From the NCBI RefSeq assembly GCF_001640805.2, contig NC_066833.1, positions 15,182,068-15,246,067 on the forward strand: a DNA stretch of 64,000 nt, written 5' to 3'. The stretch is from Lates calcarifer (lineage: Eukaryota > Chordata > Actinopteri > Centropomidae). Below are positions 23,901-39,700 of the stretch, in pieces (positions within the stretch are counted from its first letter, which is position 1; every line of letters starts with the position of its first letter). A program made the translations under genes and the position numbers. Below the pieces are notes generated by a model. The model saw only the letters and a list, made by a program, of their open reading frames with translations, had not been told where the DNA came from and ran no database searches.

Positions 23901-25469
23901 TATAGATCATTGTCCCTGTTTTGTGTACTCCTTTATTTATTTACATTATATTTTATACTCTAAATCTGGAAACCTCTTCTTTAAAATGAAGAAAAATACC
24001 AAAAAACATGGATTATAATAATGGATTATCGTTAAAGTTGTTGATTAACTGTATGTCAGTCCACTGACTCATATATGTGTATTGGAGTCTCTAACAAACA
24101 ATTACTTCCATTCTTGATTAATCTGCTCATCATTTTCTCGGGTAAACTAATGCCAACTTGATGTCTCCAAATATTTCCAGTATATCCAAATTCTTCATCC
24201 AACTAACAACCCACAACCTACAGAGACTCAGTTTACTATAATATAAATGTGCAAATTCTCACATTTGAGAAGCAGAAATCATCAAATATTTGTCCTTTTT
24301 TTTCTTAAAAAATGACTGAAATGATCAATTGATTATCAGAATAGTTGCAGATTACTTTTTGGTCGACCTAGTAATCAATTAATGGGCAAACTGTTTCAAC
24401 TTTAGTTTCCGTGTTTCAGGGGATCAGTGGGTCATTACCAGACTGATCTCCTGCTGTTTGTATATCTGACAACAGTGTCATATCTGTGTGGACAGCAGGG
24501 AGGTTTCCTAGATGCAGGATTAGTCTCAGATTCCTATGGTGGAGGCAGATGGTCCAGACAGAGCAGAGCAGAGGCTTACATGGGGAAAGACCAGGCCTAT
24601 TATGGTTTAAAGCTCTTGAGCGCAGATGTTTAAAGGTTCCTTCATCAGTGTGTTAACAGCCACGTTATGCGTGTATGTCAACTTCCTCATGTGCTCCAGC
24701 TGGGCTTCATGGTGGGTGATTTAATGTCCTTTCAGACAGAGTAGTCATGAATAAACCAGACCCAGCTTGGCCTCATGAGATCATGGCCTGAAGATGAACA
24801 AACTGTGACAAGGAGGAGATCTTTCACTGGCAGTGGTGGCTGAGCAGACTGGCAGCTGTGAGGGTATATGGAACATATCGATGAGCAGTGAGGATATTGA
24901 CCAGCCTTTTATTTCCGTACTAAATGGCACAGACATACATTCATTGCAACAGCGTGAGTGCAGGCGGTTAGAGACAAAAGGCCGAAGAAAATGAAAACAA
25001 CAGCATGTGCGCAATGCATTCATCAAACCACCCGTAAGCAGCTTATGTGCAGGCAGGCCGGACATGTTTTTAACGAGAAAAATCACCAGAGGACTCGACA
25101 CCTGTGGGTAATAATAGACGTTTCACGGCCTGACACAGTGGAGATTAAGACTACAATGGTATCCAGGGCTTCTGTGCGGGCCAACCATTAGTGAAAACAC
25201 AGACATAAACAAGTCATCACTGACCTGACGATGGGTCCGAGCTGCAGGATATGCAGCAGCAGAATGAGCGGTCTGTCCCTGCTGAGGTCCCGGTGGATGA
25301 AGGTGAGGGTCAGCTGCACGAGCACGGACGGTACGAGCGTGAAGAGGAGCGTGAGCCCCTGCCAGATTTGGTCCCCGGCGGAGCGGTACGTGGAGCTGAG
25401 GTAGAGCGCTGCCGTGGTCTCGGCCGTGAACAGAGACACCGACACAAAGATGGAACTGGGGAGTCGCAT
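17911..25469 (-). CDS. xk: XK, Kell-associated membrane transporter/scramblase-family protein
   Basis: Three exons read in frame: 25225-25469, 20382-20644 and 17911-18851 (stop TAA), 482 codons against 444 in human XK, with the same three-exon layout. Exon 1 ([40 protein letters not shown]), exon 2 ([32 protein letters not shown]) and exon 3 ([32 protein letters not shown]) match XK along the whole hydrophobic core. I start at the ATG at 25469; an upstream in-frame GTG is not a likely start. XK is a ten-pass plasma-membrane protein that pairs with Kell in mammals and with VPS13A. The Cys in [11 protein letters not shown] corresponds to human Cys347, the Kell disulfide residue. The tail is longer than in mammals and carries a three-unit octapeptide repeat. 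The exon 1 donor is GTCAGT. Confidence 0.96.
18852..20381. other. xk intron 2 with repeat relics
   Basis: The intron contains a short Penelope-like end fragment (about 19090-19205) and a fold-back element (about 19555-19890). I see no other exon. Confidence 0.6.
19555..19890. mobile_element. Fold-back MITE-like element (family D)
   Basis: The left arm 'gctgtaatcattcctcctgt' followed by 'tcatactgaacacaaaagat' is an imperfect reverse complement of the right arm at about 19800-19880 ('gggatcttttagtatgaaaa' and 'ggagtgattacaggg'). The centre has 'ccatcacttacactgaaagc'. A shorter related piece occurs at 21835-21985 ('ctgttcatactgtcctatag', 'taatgtaagtgacaggacac'), and a terminal fragment may lie at 18893-18930. 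There is no coding capacity. Confidence 0.65.
20850..21540 (+). repeat. Dispersed fish repeat (family A), longest copy here
   Basis: The copy reads through the family order: 'aacatgctgatgttta', 'tttgctaattattgctaaac', 'cagctgaggctgatgggaat', 'gccattagctttatcataaa', 'tcatgaatgtctgaaccaaa', 'cagcaatccatccagtagtt', 'gtggagatatttca'. The middle (about 20930-21280) is an unrelated insertion or divergent sequence. It lies in xk intron 1. Confidence 0.7.
23490..23735 (+). repeat. Dispersed fish repeat (family B)
   Basis: The characteristic series is 'gctgcaacaaacacat', 'gattgttttcttgattaatc', 'aactccaaagatactcagtc', then 'aatgattaatcagttatc'. A second copy follows at 24030-24390 in the opposite sense. 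Confidence 0.65.
24030..24390 (-). repeat. Dispersed fish repeat (family B)
   Basis: It contains 'cacatttgagaagcagaaat', 'atgatcaattgattatcaga' and 'gcagattactttttggtcga', the motif set of the 23.5-kb copy. It lies in xk intron 1. Confidence 0.6.
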
Positions 25470-25720
25470 CCTCACTCACTCCGCCATCTGGGGAATGCGG
25501 CGCGCGGCTTCGCTCAGGGTCCGTTCGGCCATAACGTTACCGCCGGGCACGTCTGTCAGTCACCCGCTGGACGGGACGCCGTTGTGACGAGTGGGGGCAC
25601 GCCGCCGCAGCAGCAGCAGCAGCAGCTCAACTGCGATTGGAGAGAGGCGGGATGTTTTCACAGCAAAGTGTCATCCCGGGGAGAGACCGCTGGGGGCGCA
25701 AGAGGCGCTGCGCTCATCAG
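25470..25720 (-). promoter_or_regulatory. CpG-rich xk promoter / 5' UTR
   Basis: Immediately upstream of the xk ATG the sequence becomes strongly G+C- and CpG-rich for about 250 bases and includes a (CAG)n run at about 25604-25626. No TATA box is evident, consistent with a CpG-island promoter. The transcription start cannot be placed from sequence alone. Confidence 0.55.
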
Positions 25721-26652
25721 TGCGCACCGAAGCCTGAAGCAGACAAAGATGTAGTTTTTGTGACAAATTGTGTAAGTAAGTTAGAAGCAAAGAAGGATAC
25801 TCTACCAGGAAAGTTAGACTATAAAACACAACTTATTTTTTGATATATTTCATGCTTAGAGAAGCCAAAAAAGATCATGTATGTAAACTTTATTTCTTAA
25901 AAAAAGACTTAGTACCTTAAAATAATGACATACTAGTACTAAGACATGGTTGGGTTTGATTCCGTTTGATTCTGTTATAAAAATACACAGTTGTCCCAGT
26001 ATTAAGAAAACAAAAGACTTTAAGACGCAAATGCATCAAAACAAACTATTAATAACGTTTAACATAAACAAAGAATAAAACTAGTTGTCTGACACAGGAT
26101 GAAAACACTTCAATTAGAATAACATCCCCACAGTGGTCCTGGCTTGACTCCAATCATAACAACTGTCTGCTACTGATTGAAGGGTGTATTTATTTTACAC
26201 TCAGTCATATCTCCTCTTTCCATTTCCTAAATAAAATGACCTAAATCTTTTGGAGTTAAGAGCCATATCTAGGAATTTTGGTGTTTTCCCCAGTATTATA
26301 CCCATGCTGAGCTTTATGCTTTAAGACCTGTGAACAGTCTGGTGCCTTTTCATTTAGGTATTTATACACATGACCTGCTGCTAAATACTGAACACTACAA
26401 CTGATGTTTAACCATTTTCAAGGCTCAGTTGCAGTCTCATTGTTTTATCAGAACTCGTACATACTGTTGGGTGGTTTCGTTCATAACAAAGTATCTTATT
26501 TCATTACCCCTTCATGTTTGCATCCCAAAATCTTAATTTCTGAAATAACTGAGATACTCTGACTATCTTAAGCTCGTTCATATAAATCAAATGTGATATG
26601 CTGTGAGGACTTAAATAAAACACCCACCTTGTTTTTTTTTCCATCTGGACAC

Positions 26653-26658
26653 TTTATT
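26653..26658 (-). terminator. Likely lancl3 polyadenylation signal
   Basis: The minus strand reads TTATTAATAAAGTGTCC, a canonical AATAAA about 2.1 kb past the lancl3 stop, followed by a short AC- and poly-A-rich segment. If used, the hAT element at 27669-28449 lies inside the lancl3 3' UTR. Earlier signals are possible. Confidence 0.45.
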
Positions 26659-27668
26659 AATAACAATAATCCTGTAGATTTTGTTGTGAACAGCTCAGAC
26701 TGCAAATGCAAAAACAGCACACACACATATACAGATTAGAAATGTTCCACAACAGGCACAGTTAGCATTGGGAAACTGCTTTGGTTTACTATAATTCACA
26801 GGCCTTGTTACCAACTTGCCACATGTCAGAAACACTGCCCAAAGCATTTTCAGTTTCCAAAATTGTCAATCCTTTTTACTCTGAGAGACGTGATCATGTC
26901 CACATGATAGAAATTTGTTCTTAAGGCCTCATTGTCACATTTATGTAAAGAAATCTTCCATTGACTGTAATTTACATAACTGAGTTGCTAAAAGTAGCAT
27001 CTTGAACTGACTGAATTGGAAGAAAAATGAAATGCTGACTGACTACATTTTACTCTTTTGTTCTCAGTCTTCATCACAAACCTACAATCTAACACACTCA
27101 GTTCTTTTTCCACACAGAGTAAAAGTTGTAACAAATCACAACATATTGAACATTTCAAACACCCCGTACAGTAGCTAACATAATTTGTAACATCAAATAG
27201 ATATAAACAGCTGGCACACAGCTACAACCTCAGTTCAAACAGATGAGTCAGTGACACTGCACAGCGCAAACAAAGTGAGACTATTATTATGACAATAAAC
27301 TACAGTTATTTCCCCACAGCATCTGTTTACACTTTACCTGTCCACGCAGTTTCAGTATCAAAATCCCTCTGTTGTATTTATCATTAAAGGCTGCGACAAC
27401 AATAATTTGCAAAATTATGTACCCTAAAGACATAAACTCAAAGGTCTGCGAAATGTGACGCTGAGCTGGTGAAGTGGTAGAAAATTTTAAAGGCATTATG
27501 TGACACTTGTTTTTCTCTTTTGCTTTTGTGTGACTTGGGGTGTGATTGCCATTTATTTTAGCTGTTAATGGTGCATGCGTTTCTGACCTGAGAACAGCTT
27601 CTTCGTAGAATGTGCTGCAAATCACCCTACGAGCAGTACCACGTTTCAAAGCTCCCAATACTTTAGTG

Positions 27669-28449
27669 CAGGGGTTTTCAAAGTCTGAAAGCGTGGCCCA
27701 CCCACCAGACAAAATTGAGACGCTTTTTTTTTTTTAGCCTGGATTTGTTTACATGTTTGTATCCATGGACTTAGATTTGATTGGGTTATCACTCAGTGAA
27801 GAAGTACAACTTTTGACTCAAATTCACCTCACACTTATCACGTATCTTTGCTTCATGTCTCTCCCTCTATGAGGTGCAATTTAAAAGCTTAGACTGTTCC
27901 TGTTGCGCACGTCATGTTGAGGGTCTTCAGCAGTGAGAAGAGTCAGGTCTATAGCTGAGACCCAGAGACCAAACAGAAGGCTTAGCGGTAGAAGACCCTG
28001 CAGTCTCCAAGACTGAAGAGGATGCATCAGGGTAGGAGGATGTTCATCACTTTTTTCAACATTTGAGAAGTTGTGTGCTGTGGACTTGTCCCCCAGGGTC
28101 AGTCTGTCACACAATTACAACAACACGATGGAGCCGTTGTTTGCAGCACTAACACAATCAGTCGCTCCCCACCCCTCAGGCTTCAATTTCAAGCTGAATT
28201 GTGGAACAGTGTTTTGACACAGTGGGGGAGATCCAGTGTGCATTGCAGATGGTATTTGACTGGAGTGCTGGGAGCAGTGTATCCCTGCACAAGGTGACTA
28301 CTTTGATGTAGATGGCCAAATTTAAACCAGGTATGGTTTTTGCTTATTGTAGGTGCAGTCTTGGAACTTTTTGATTGCATCTCATATGCCTCCCCATCAA
28401 CTCTCTGCATCCCCTGGGGGAGGCAAGCCTCACAGTTTGAAAACCTCTG
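27669..28449. mobile_element. Non-autonomous hAT-type DNA transposon with perfect 8-bp target duplication
   Basis: The left terminus 'caggggttttcaaagtctg' and the right terminus (reverse complement 'cagaggttttcaaactgtg') form about 19-bp terminal inverted repeats beginning CAG. They are flanked by identical 8-bp direct repeats CTTTAGTG at 27661-27668 and 28450-28457, as hAT transposases leave. The 781-bp interior has no transposase frame, so the element was moved in trans. It sits between lancl3 and xk, probably within the lancl3 3' UTR. Confidence 0.88.
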
Positions 28450-28744
28450 CTTTAGTGCAACTGACTACAGTGTAAATCGAAATGGACAATTTAACAGTAA
28501 GTGGTATGAATCTGGTAAAGCCTGGAAGCTGAATATTCAGTTTAGTACAGACACAAAACAAGACCATTTTCTACTGCAACTGTACTCAAATGTAATTTTC
28601 TAAACCCCCAAACAAATACCATCCATCCCTCCACTCTGATCACAGTATCAGTCCTGGCTCTAAAGTTTCTACCAATCCAGCTCTCAAGGGATTTCCGAGG
28701 GAAGGAGTGATGTCTGTTCAGGTCATTGAATGGCAGGTTTCCAT

Positions 28745-33200
<4,456 letters not shown>

Positions 33201-33281
33201 CATATTGGCTGATGGGACCAACAGCCTGTCTGCCCACAATGACCTGCACAATTCAAGCTGTAATGTCAGGGCGTAAGAAGA

Positions 33282-33565
33282 CGTGGAAGAATAATTCAGA
33301 TCCTTGAGTAGTAATACCAAAATACAAAAGAATACGCAACACAGATAAAAGTCCAATGGAACAGTGGTGTAAGACGTACTCAGATTTAGTACTCACTAGA
33401 AAAATCCTGCATGGAAAATCTCTTAAAGATAAAAGTACAGCAGTATTATCTGTTAAATGTACTCTGAGTATCAAACATAAAAGTATGAACTGCACTCTGC
33501 AGAAAAATTACCCCTGTTAGTGATATTTTATATCTAACATTTCTAGATTGTACATCAGTGTGTAA
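33282..33565 (+). repeat. Dispersed fish repeat (family F)
   Basis: Phrases such as 'acagtggtgtaagacgtact', 'aaaaatcctgcatggaaaat', 'gataaaagtacagcagtatt', 'atctgttaaatgtactctga' and 'gtatcaaacataaaagtatg' are those of a very common teleost repeat built around 'AAGTACTCA'. The other end of the same family appears at 34665-34810 ('taattaagtacatttattac', 'ggtacagtaccttaatgtaa', 'ctgaggtatttact'). Confidence 0.65.
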
Positions 33566-34258
33566 TTACTTTGTAAAAAGGGGTTAAAGGAGCCCACCAG
33601 CTTATTGGCCAGGGTGAGCAGCATTTACATGTTGTAGCTGGCAGGGTGAAGCTGAAAATCTCAGCTTGATTAAAGCATGTGGGCACGTCTGCACCACTGT
33701 AAGCTATTCATTCTCCACCACATTTCCCCTACGATGTAATATTTATGTTTACAATAAAGTGCCTTGATACATGTCCAACAGCGTTTATTACTGTTGTTGT
33801 TGTTATTGATAATGATGCTGTTAGCCTCTTTATCCCTTAATGAGCTGTTACTGCAGCAGTAATTTCTCCAGGAAAGTGTCATCTCATCCCTTATTTCTTC
33901 AGCTTTCAGTTCCTTGTCTTCACCAGCAGGTGGTGACACACGCCCTCAACTCAACTGGCTGCTGTCCATGGTGCTGAAGAACTGTTTTGGAGATATACAG
34001 TAGCTCTCCAAACACATAGGACCCAACTGTAGTTATTGAAAAGGAATTGGACACTTGCCCACTAAATGTTTCACTGGCAGCTGTGTGTTGTTTCAAATTA
34101 AGCTCATCCACGTAAGAGTTCACATGTGGCTCAGAGTTTATTGAGAGCTGCTAGTTAGATTAAGGTGGAGTTGTCTGTCAACATGAGGAGTGAAGAAGTG
34201 ACCATGGTAGACTGAGGTGTTCAAGTCTTGTGAATAACCATAAAATCATTTCTACAGT

Positions 34259-34440
34259 GAAGAAACCCCCTTTAAGATCACAGAGCAAGTCAAGAATGCT
34301 CTCCAGGATGTAGGCATACGTGGTTACTTGTTAATGATCAAGAGAAGACTTCATGACCAGAGCCTCAGAGGATTCACCACAAGATTTAAAGTGTCTGGTA
34401 ACGTCTGTAGGTTGAAGACTTCAGGCAGTCATTGACTGCA
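34259..34440 (+). mobile_element. Tc1/mariner transposase relic (N-terminal helix-turn-helix)
   Basis: From 34259 the plus frame reads ETPFKITEQVKNALQDVGI, then IKRRLHDQSLRGFTTRFKVS. This is the paired-type DNA-binding segment of Tc1-like transposases (pattern T..VK..L...G....TIKRRL....RGFTTR.K). The downstream piece 'gacttcaggcagtcattgac' continues in another frame. The DDE catalytic part is absent, so it is a dead fragment. Confidence 0.7.
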
Positions 34441-34449
34441 AAGGATAAC

Positions 34450-36690
34450 ACAATATATTACATGTGAGGATTTTGTTTGACTTCATGAGTATCTGTGGGC
34501 AAAATGTGTTAAAAGGACAATATCTCCAACACAGTTCTTTCTATATTGATATAAACCTTCTCAAATTAAAGCTGAGACTTGGCACTTTAATTTTGTATCC
34601 ATTATTTTATTTCAGATTGTAAGTGCTGAAGCAAAGAATTGAAGAACAAAAGAGGTGGAACTGCCCAAAGACTTAAAGTCTGTACTATAATTAAGTACAT
34701 TTATTACGGTACAGTACCTTAATGTAATTCTGAGGTATTTACTTTCATTGATTTTTATTCCATTAAAGTCAGTTGGTTGTTACTTTTCAGTATTGATGAT
34801 TTGACATCCAAAACATGTGCATGATAACCTTGCAGAATAAAACATGGTGCACTGCTAAATTGAAACTAAAACATGAAATATTCTGAATTATTACAGGTGA
34901 TAGGTATCAGCCACGTTCATTACAACTTTATCACACTGTGTGCCATTTCCAAGATGATTCAAGTGGTTATCTGAGTCAAGATTATGCGTGAGAAGCTGTG
35001 AATCATATTTTAATTTGAACATGAGTTTTTTCTCACCTCATTTGATAGAGATTAAAAAGAGGACAAATGCCATGGAGATATCAATGTGGAAATAAAGGTC
35101 ATCTTATGAATGTAGACCTAATTAAATTTTTGACCACTAAAAAGGCAACAGCTTTCTTCAAAAACTTAAATAAAGTGAAAATAAATTGCAAATCGAACAC
35201 AAATGTTTTTGAAATGGAGAGACACAGAGGCTGAGGATAATCAAGAGAGACAGAGAGAGATGGTGAGGAGGTTGCTTGGCATCAAAGAAGAATAGCAATG
35301 GATCTGAAAAACATTGTTTGGTTCCTGTGGTTATTGCTTGAAGTAGCAGGCAGTGGAATCAATATCAGCCCCTGGTGTATGCTCCTATTTGTGTGCTCTG
35401 ATAGAAGCATGGTTCAAGTGCGAGTAGCCTGTTTACTTTGATGCCCATTTTTCCACTGAGCTCATACAAATGGTTGGAGACAATTTAGTGGGGAAATACT
35501 TCAGAGAATTACCAAGTTTGCAGCCATTTTGTTCTTTGAAAACATCTTAGTCAATTTTGAGTAAACTTCTCAGATGTGGTCAACAGAAAAGTCTGGAAAA
35601 TTGTCCAAGTCATGCTGCTCATATTTTCATCTGTCTTATCTACTGCCTTGGTAGAGGGAAACTCAATTTGCATTTATATTAGAAAATGATAATGGTCCCA
35701 ATTGGTGCCATCTGATGCACCAGAAAAGAATACCACTATATGTCTTCAGAAAGAGATATGGGAACAATGTGAAGGTGATAGGTACACTTGTGACTAAAGG
35801 AATTTTAACTCTTTAACCTTTGACTGATTCATAAAGATTTGAAAGGTTTGACCTTTAACCCCACAATGAAGAAAAAGACAACTCACTCAGAGCTTAATTG
35901 ACCACAGAAGGTTCATGGTGACAGGGGCAGCACTTCTCCTTCAATGAACTGTTGATCATAAAGCAGCAGCAAGGACACAAAGTGACCCAAGAGACACAAA
36001 ACATCCATGAACAATTAAAACAATTACAACGAGATGCAAAAGGGCCACAAAGAAACGACTTCCTATGACCCCAAAGTTTCCAAAGATACCTGTCAGGCTG
36101 ACTCTGGGGGAAACATTACTAAAATGACACACAAGACATCTAGAATATTTCTGTTTGATGAAGCAGTGCAGCCATGGAAATATAACATTATGCGTTCAAA
36201 CAAGCTGGTACAGAAAATATATGACACCACTTAATGAATCCTGTGATGTTGCCATGAGGGGTGTAGTATTGCTTACATCATCCACCAATCTTATAACTTA
36301 TCAGTGTTTCTTCTTCCACTGAGGCAACATCTTTAGAAGTCAGGACTTAAGGACAATCCTTCTCACTTTATATAACAATAAATAATAAATTTGCTTTGCA
36401 CTGTCCGTCTAAGCTCCTAATATAAACTGAAGTCCAGATCATATCCAATCAAAGCGACCACTCTCTATCAGTATATATTAACAAATAGACTCTGAATTAA
36501 TTGTAATACACTGAGTTTAAGCCCAGTTTGTCTGTCAACCAGGAGTACGTTTTTAATAACCTCGAGGCTAAAACTGTATGTTCAGAGTGTTGGAACAGAT
36601 TACTCTATATTCCCTACATATCCTAGTGACATTTTTCACGATAATCTTGGAAGCTTTTTAGCCTCTAACGCGTGAAATGACGCACGCACC
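34450..36690. other. Intergenic spacer between lancl3 and the bombesin receptor
   Basis: AT-rich spacer with a family F fragment at 34665-34810 and no recognised exon; short open frames lack homology. The last 100 bases become the receptor promoter. Confidence 0.5.
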
Positions 36691-36707
36691 AGCAGGAGGG
36701 CATGTAC

Positions 36708-36715
36708 TTTATAAA
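36708..36715 (+). promoter_or_regulatory. Candidate TATA box of the bombesin receptor gene
   Basis: TTTATAAA, within the palindrome CTTTATAAAG, lies 68 bases before the ATG at 36783. A start about 30 bases downstream would give a 5' UTR of about 45 nt. Other promoters in the window show no comparable TATA element. Confidence 0.5.
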
Positions 36716-36782
36716 GCCAAACGCATCAGGAGACACTACACTCTCCTGCTGAAGACCTCTGTCCTCTCCCCTGTAGGCTGCT

Positions 36783-39700
36783 ATGTCTCTGGAGGATTCA
36801 TTTATTATAAACCCCGAAGACAGCAGGGTTTTGGTTCTGAATGTCTCCGGGGTATTTTTGGACTCCACGGTGGAGCAGCACCAGTACAACATCTGGCTCC
36901 CTGGCATCGGAATCGCTGCTGTCTATGGGATAATCATCGTCGTGGGTCTAGTTGGAAATGTCACTTTAATGAAGACGTGTCTGTTGGTGAAGTCCATGCG
37001 GACGGTGCCCAACTTGTTCCTGTCCAGTCTGGCTCTGGGGGACCTGCTGCTGCTGGTGACCTGCGCCCCCGTGGACGCCAGCCGCTACATGGTGGACGAG
37101 TGGCTCTTTGGCCGCATTGGATGCAAAATGATCCCGTTCATCCAGCTCACCTCGGTGGGAGTCTCCGTGTTCACCCTCACTGCGCTCTCCGCTGACCGGT
37201 ATTTATCACGCAGTTGGTCTAGGCACATAAAAAAAAAAAAAAGAAAAATCTTAAATTCTTGATTTCTTCCTTGAACATTTGGTTTTTAGGATTAAATAAA
37301 ATCCACACAGTTGAATACAGCATGACACCAATAATCACTGATGCGATGTGATGCTTACTGTGTGTAAACAATCATGTTTTTTATGCATAGCTGAGCATTG
37401 TACCAAACAGGTGTATTTTAGGAGAATACCGAACCTCACAACACCAGCAGGCACCAAAAACTAAGTCTGCAGATTTATTTCAATTCAGCAAAGTCTTTCC
37501 AGGAAATTCTGTCTCAGAATTTTGTCTGTTTTCTCCATAATTAGAACAAGATTATTGTAGTTCTTTCAAAGAAATTAAAGATTTATTGTTTTTATTCACC
37601 AGCATAAATATGTAAATGATGTTTCAAAACTCTCTCCAACTTGTCAGGAATAAAATACGGAACCATTTTCTTTTTTATGTTATAATGGTTTCAATTTTTA
37701 TTTCTTTGCATAATGGCCTATGGTGCTCCAAAAATCCCTTGGCATCTACTAACAAAACAAGTGTAACTCAAGGTCTGCTTATACTCACTAGTTCTGGAGC
37801 TTTTGACCATTTCACATGGCCTTCATCAGTTTTCACTGATATTACCTAGTTGTCAGAGAACTACATACTTGAATTATTTTAAGCAAGATTACAAAAGTGG
37901 TGTTGTACTCAAGTTTAATTTACTCATTTGTTGTTGTCCCCCCTAGACAAAACCATTTATCGCCCTCAAAGCTTCAAACATGGATAAATTGCATATTTTC
38001 TTTGAAAATGAATGAATATTTAACATGAATCGCTTGCATTCAAGATTTATGAAAGGCAGAACAGTAACACAGTGAACCATTTGTGAGTTTTTTTTTGTGA
38101 AACTGACAAGGATTATGGGCTTTCAAAAGCCTTATAACGTATCAATAAAACATGTGAAAAATGATAAAGTAAAAGATTTACTCAGAAAGTAACTCATACT
38201 AAATGATGGCTCTAACCTCTCTGACTTCATGGGGTTTAGGGCCAGCTACATAAGAATGAATTATTCACTAAAACATCATAACCAGAGAATAACAGAGGCA
38301 GCTATACAGCGATGTCTCCACAGTCATCCCCAATTTAACAGCAAGCATAATAACTGATTCATATAATACAAGGGGAAAAAAATCTCTCTTTTGATAAACT
38401 GGTCACAAAAATATTCCTTCATTTTCAGAAGTCACAGGCCAAAAAGGTTGGAAATTCTGGTCTCCGGTGAGACGGTGAAACTGTGAAAATGAAACAGAAT
38501 AAATGTTCCATCCAGTTGAAGCTTTCTGTCAAGAGAAATAGTCTGAAAATGTTTTGGGAGCTGCCCCCAGCACTTAGTCAGTGTAGCTTTCAGGAGAAAA
38601 AGAACATGTAATACCGTTTGTGATTAATCTGTAACTCTTCCTGTCCAGGAGGAGCTAGTATTATCTACCGTGGCTGTTGGGTCTGATTCCTGTTCCCTTT
38701 AATTCAAAGCCTAATTTAATTTTCCCTGCCATACAGTCTATGACGAGATAAGCTTTCAGAGATGATCTTTCCTTGATTAGAAGAAGAAATTGAGTCTCTG
38801 TCAGTGTGAACTGGCAGAGAGCTACTTTGAAATCAGTGATGGTCTCTGCAGTTATTTTTCATTACACTCAGTAATCAGACTTCAACCTGACATGAGAAGT
38901 CTCTCCACAGAAAGAAAAAAACAATCAGTATCATTCCATGATGTTGCACTACAAATGTCTCTTCTTCTTTTAGGTACAAAGCAATTGTCAAACCTCTGGA
39001 CATCCAGCGGTCCAGTGCTACACTCAGTGTCTGTTTGAGAGTGGGGGTGATCTGGCTGCTCTCTGTGACCCTGGCGATTCCCGAAGCTGTCTTCTCCGAC
39101 CTGCATGCCTTTACCACCAGCCACACCAATGAGACATTTGTGACCTGTGCACCCTACCCGCATGCCGGGGAGCTGCACCCAAAAATCCACTCCACTGCCT
39201 CCTTCCTCATCTTCTACATCATCCCCCTCTTCGTCATATCTGTCTACTACTGCTTCATTGCTCGCAGTCTGATCAGGAGCTCTGTGGACATCCCAGCTGA
39301 AGGACACCTGCACCTGCAGAAACAGGTGCCAGTGTGGTCTTTATATGAAGCCATAATAAATCCATTAAGTCAAGCCAAGTGCTTTAAATGGATAGTTCAA
39401 CATTTTGAGAAATATTTAGTCACTTGTTGAGGGTTAGGTGAGAAGTTTGATGTTAGTACAGTAAATATGCAGCTCCAGCCAGCAGTCAGTTAGCTTAGCA
39501 CAAAGACCGGAAACAGGAGGAAACAGCCAGCCTGCTTCTGCCCAAAGATAACAACAAGTTAAGAACACTTACTAGCACTTCTAAAGCTCTTTAATTAATA
39601 TGCTACATTTCATTTGTCTAATCCCTTCAAGAGACAGAGGTGTAAAAACTATTCTGCCATTTTGTCATCAGTTAAATGTTCGGGACTATTTCTGGGCTTG

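Larger units (their letters stand above)
20645..25224. other. xk intron 1
   Basis: A 4.6-kb intron made of repeat relics and unremarkable AT-rich sequence. Repeats are family A at 20850-21540, family D at 21835-21985 and family B at 23490-23735 and 24030-24390. No additional coding exon was recognised. Confidence 0.6.

Noticed and set aside
24427..24633. A 68-residue plus-strand frame in xk intron 1
   Set aside because: The Gly/Ser/Arg-rich translation has no recognised family and no flanking splice sites of quality.
25470..25475. A two-residue N-terminal extension of xk
   Set aside because: It starts at GTG; the ATG at 25469 fits the human N-terminus.
36677..37195. A 172-residue plus-strand frame overlapping the receptor exon 1
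   Set aside because: It is an out-of-frame shadow of the GPCR exon; only the 36783 frame has homology.
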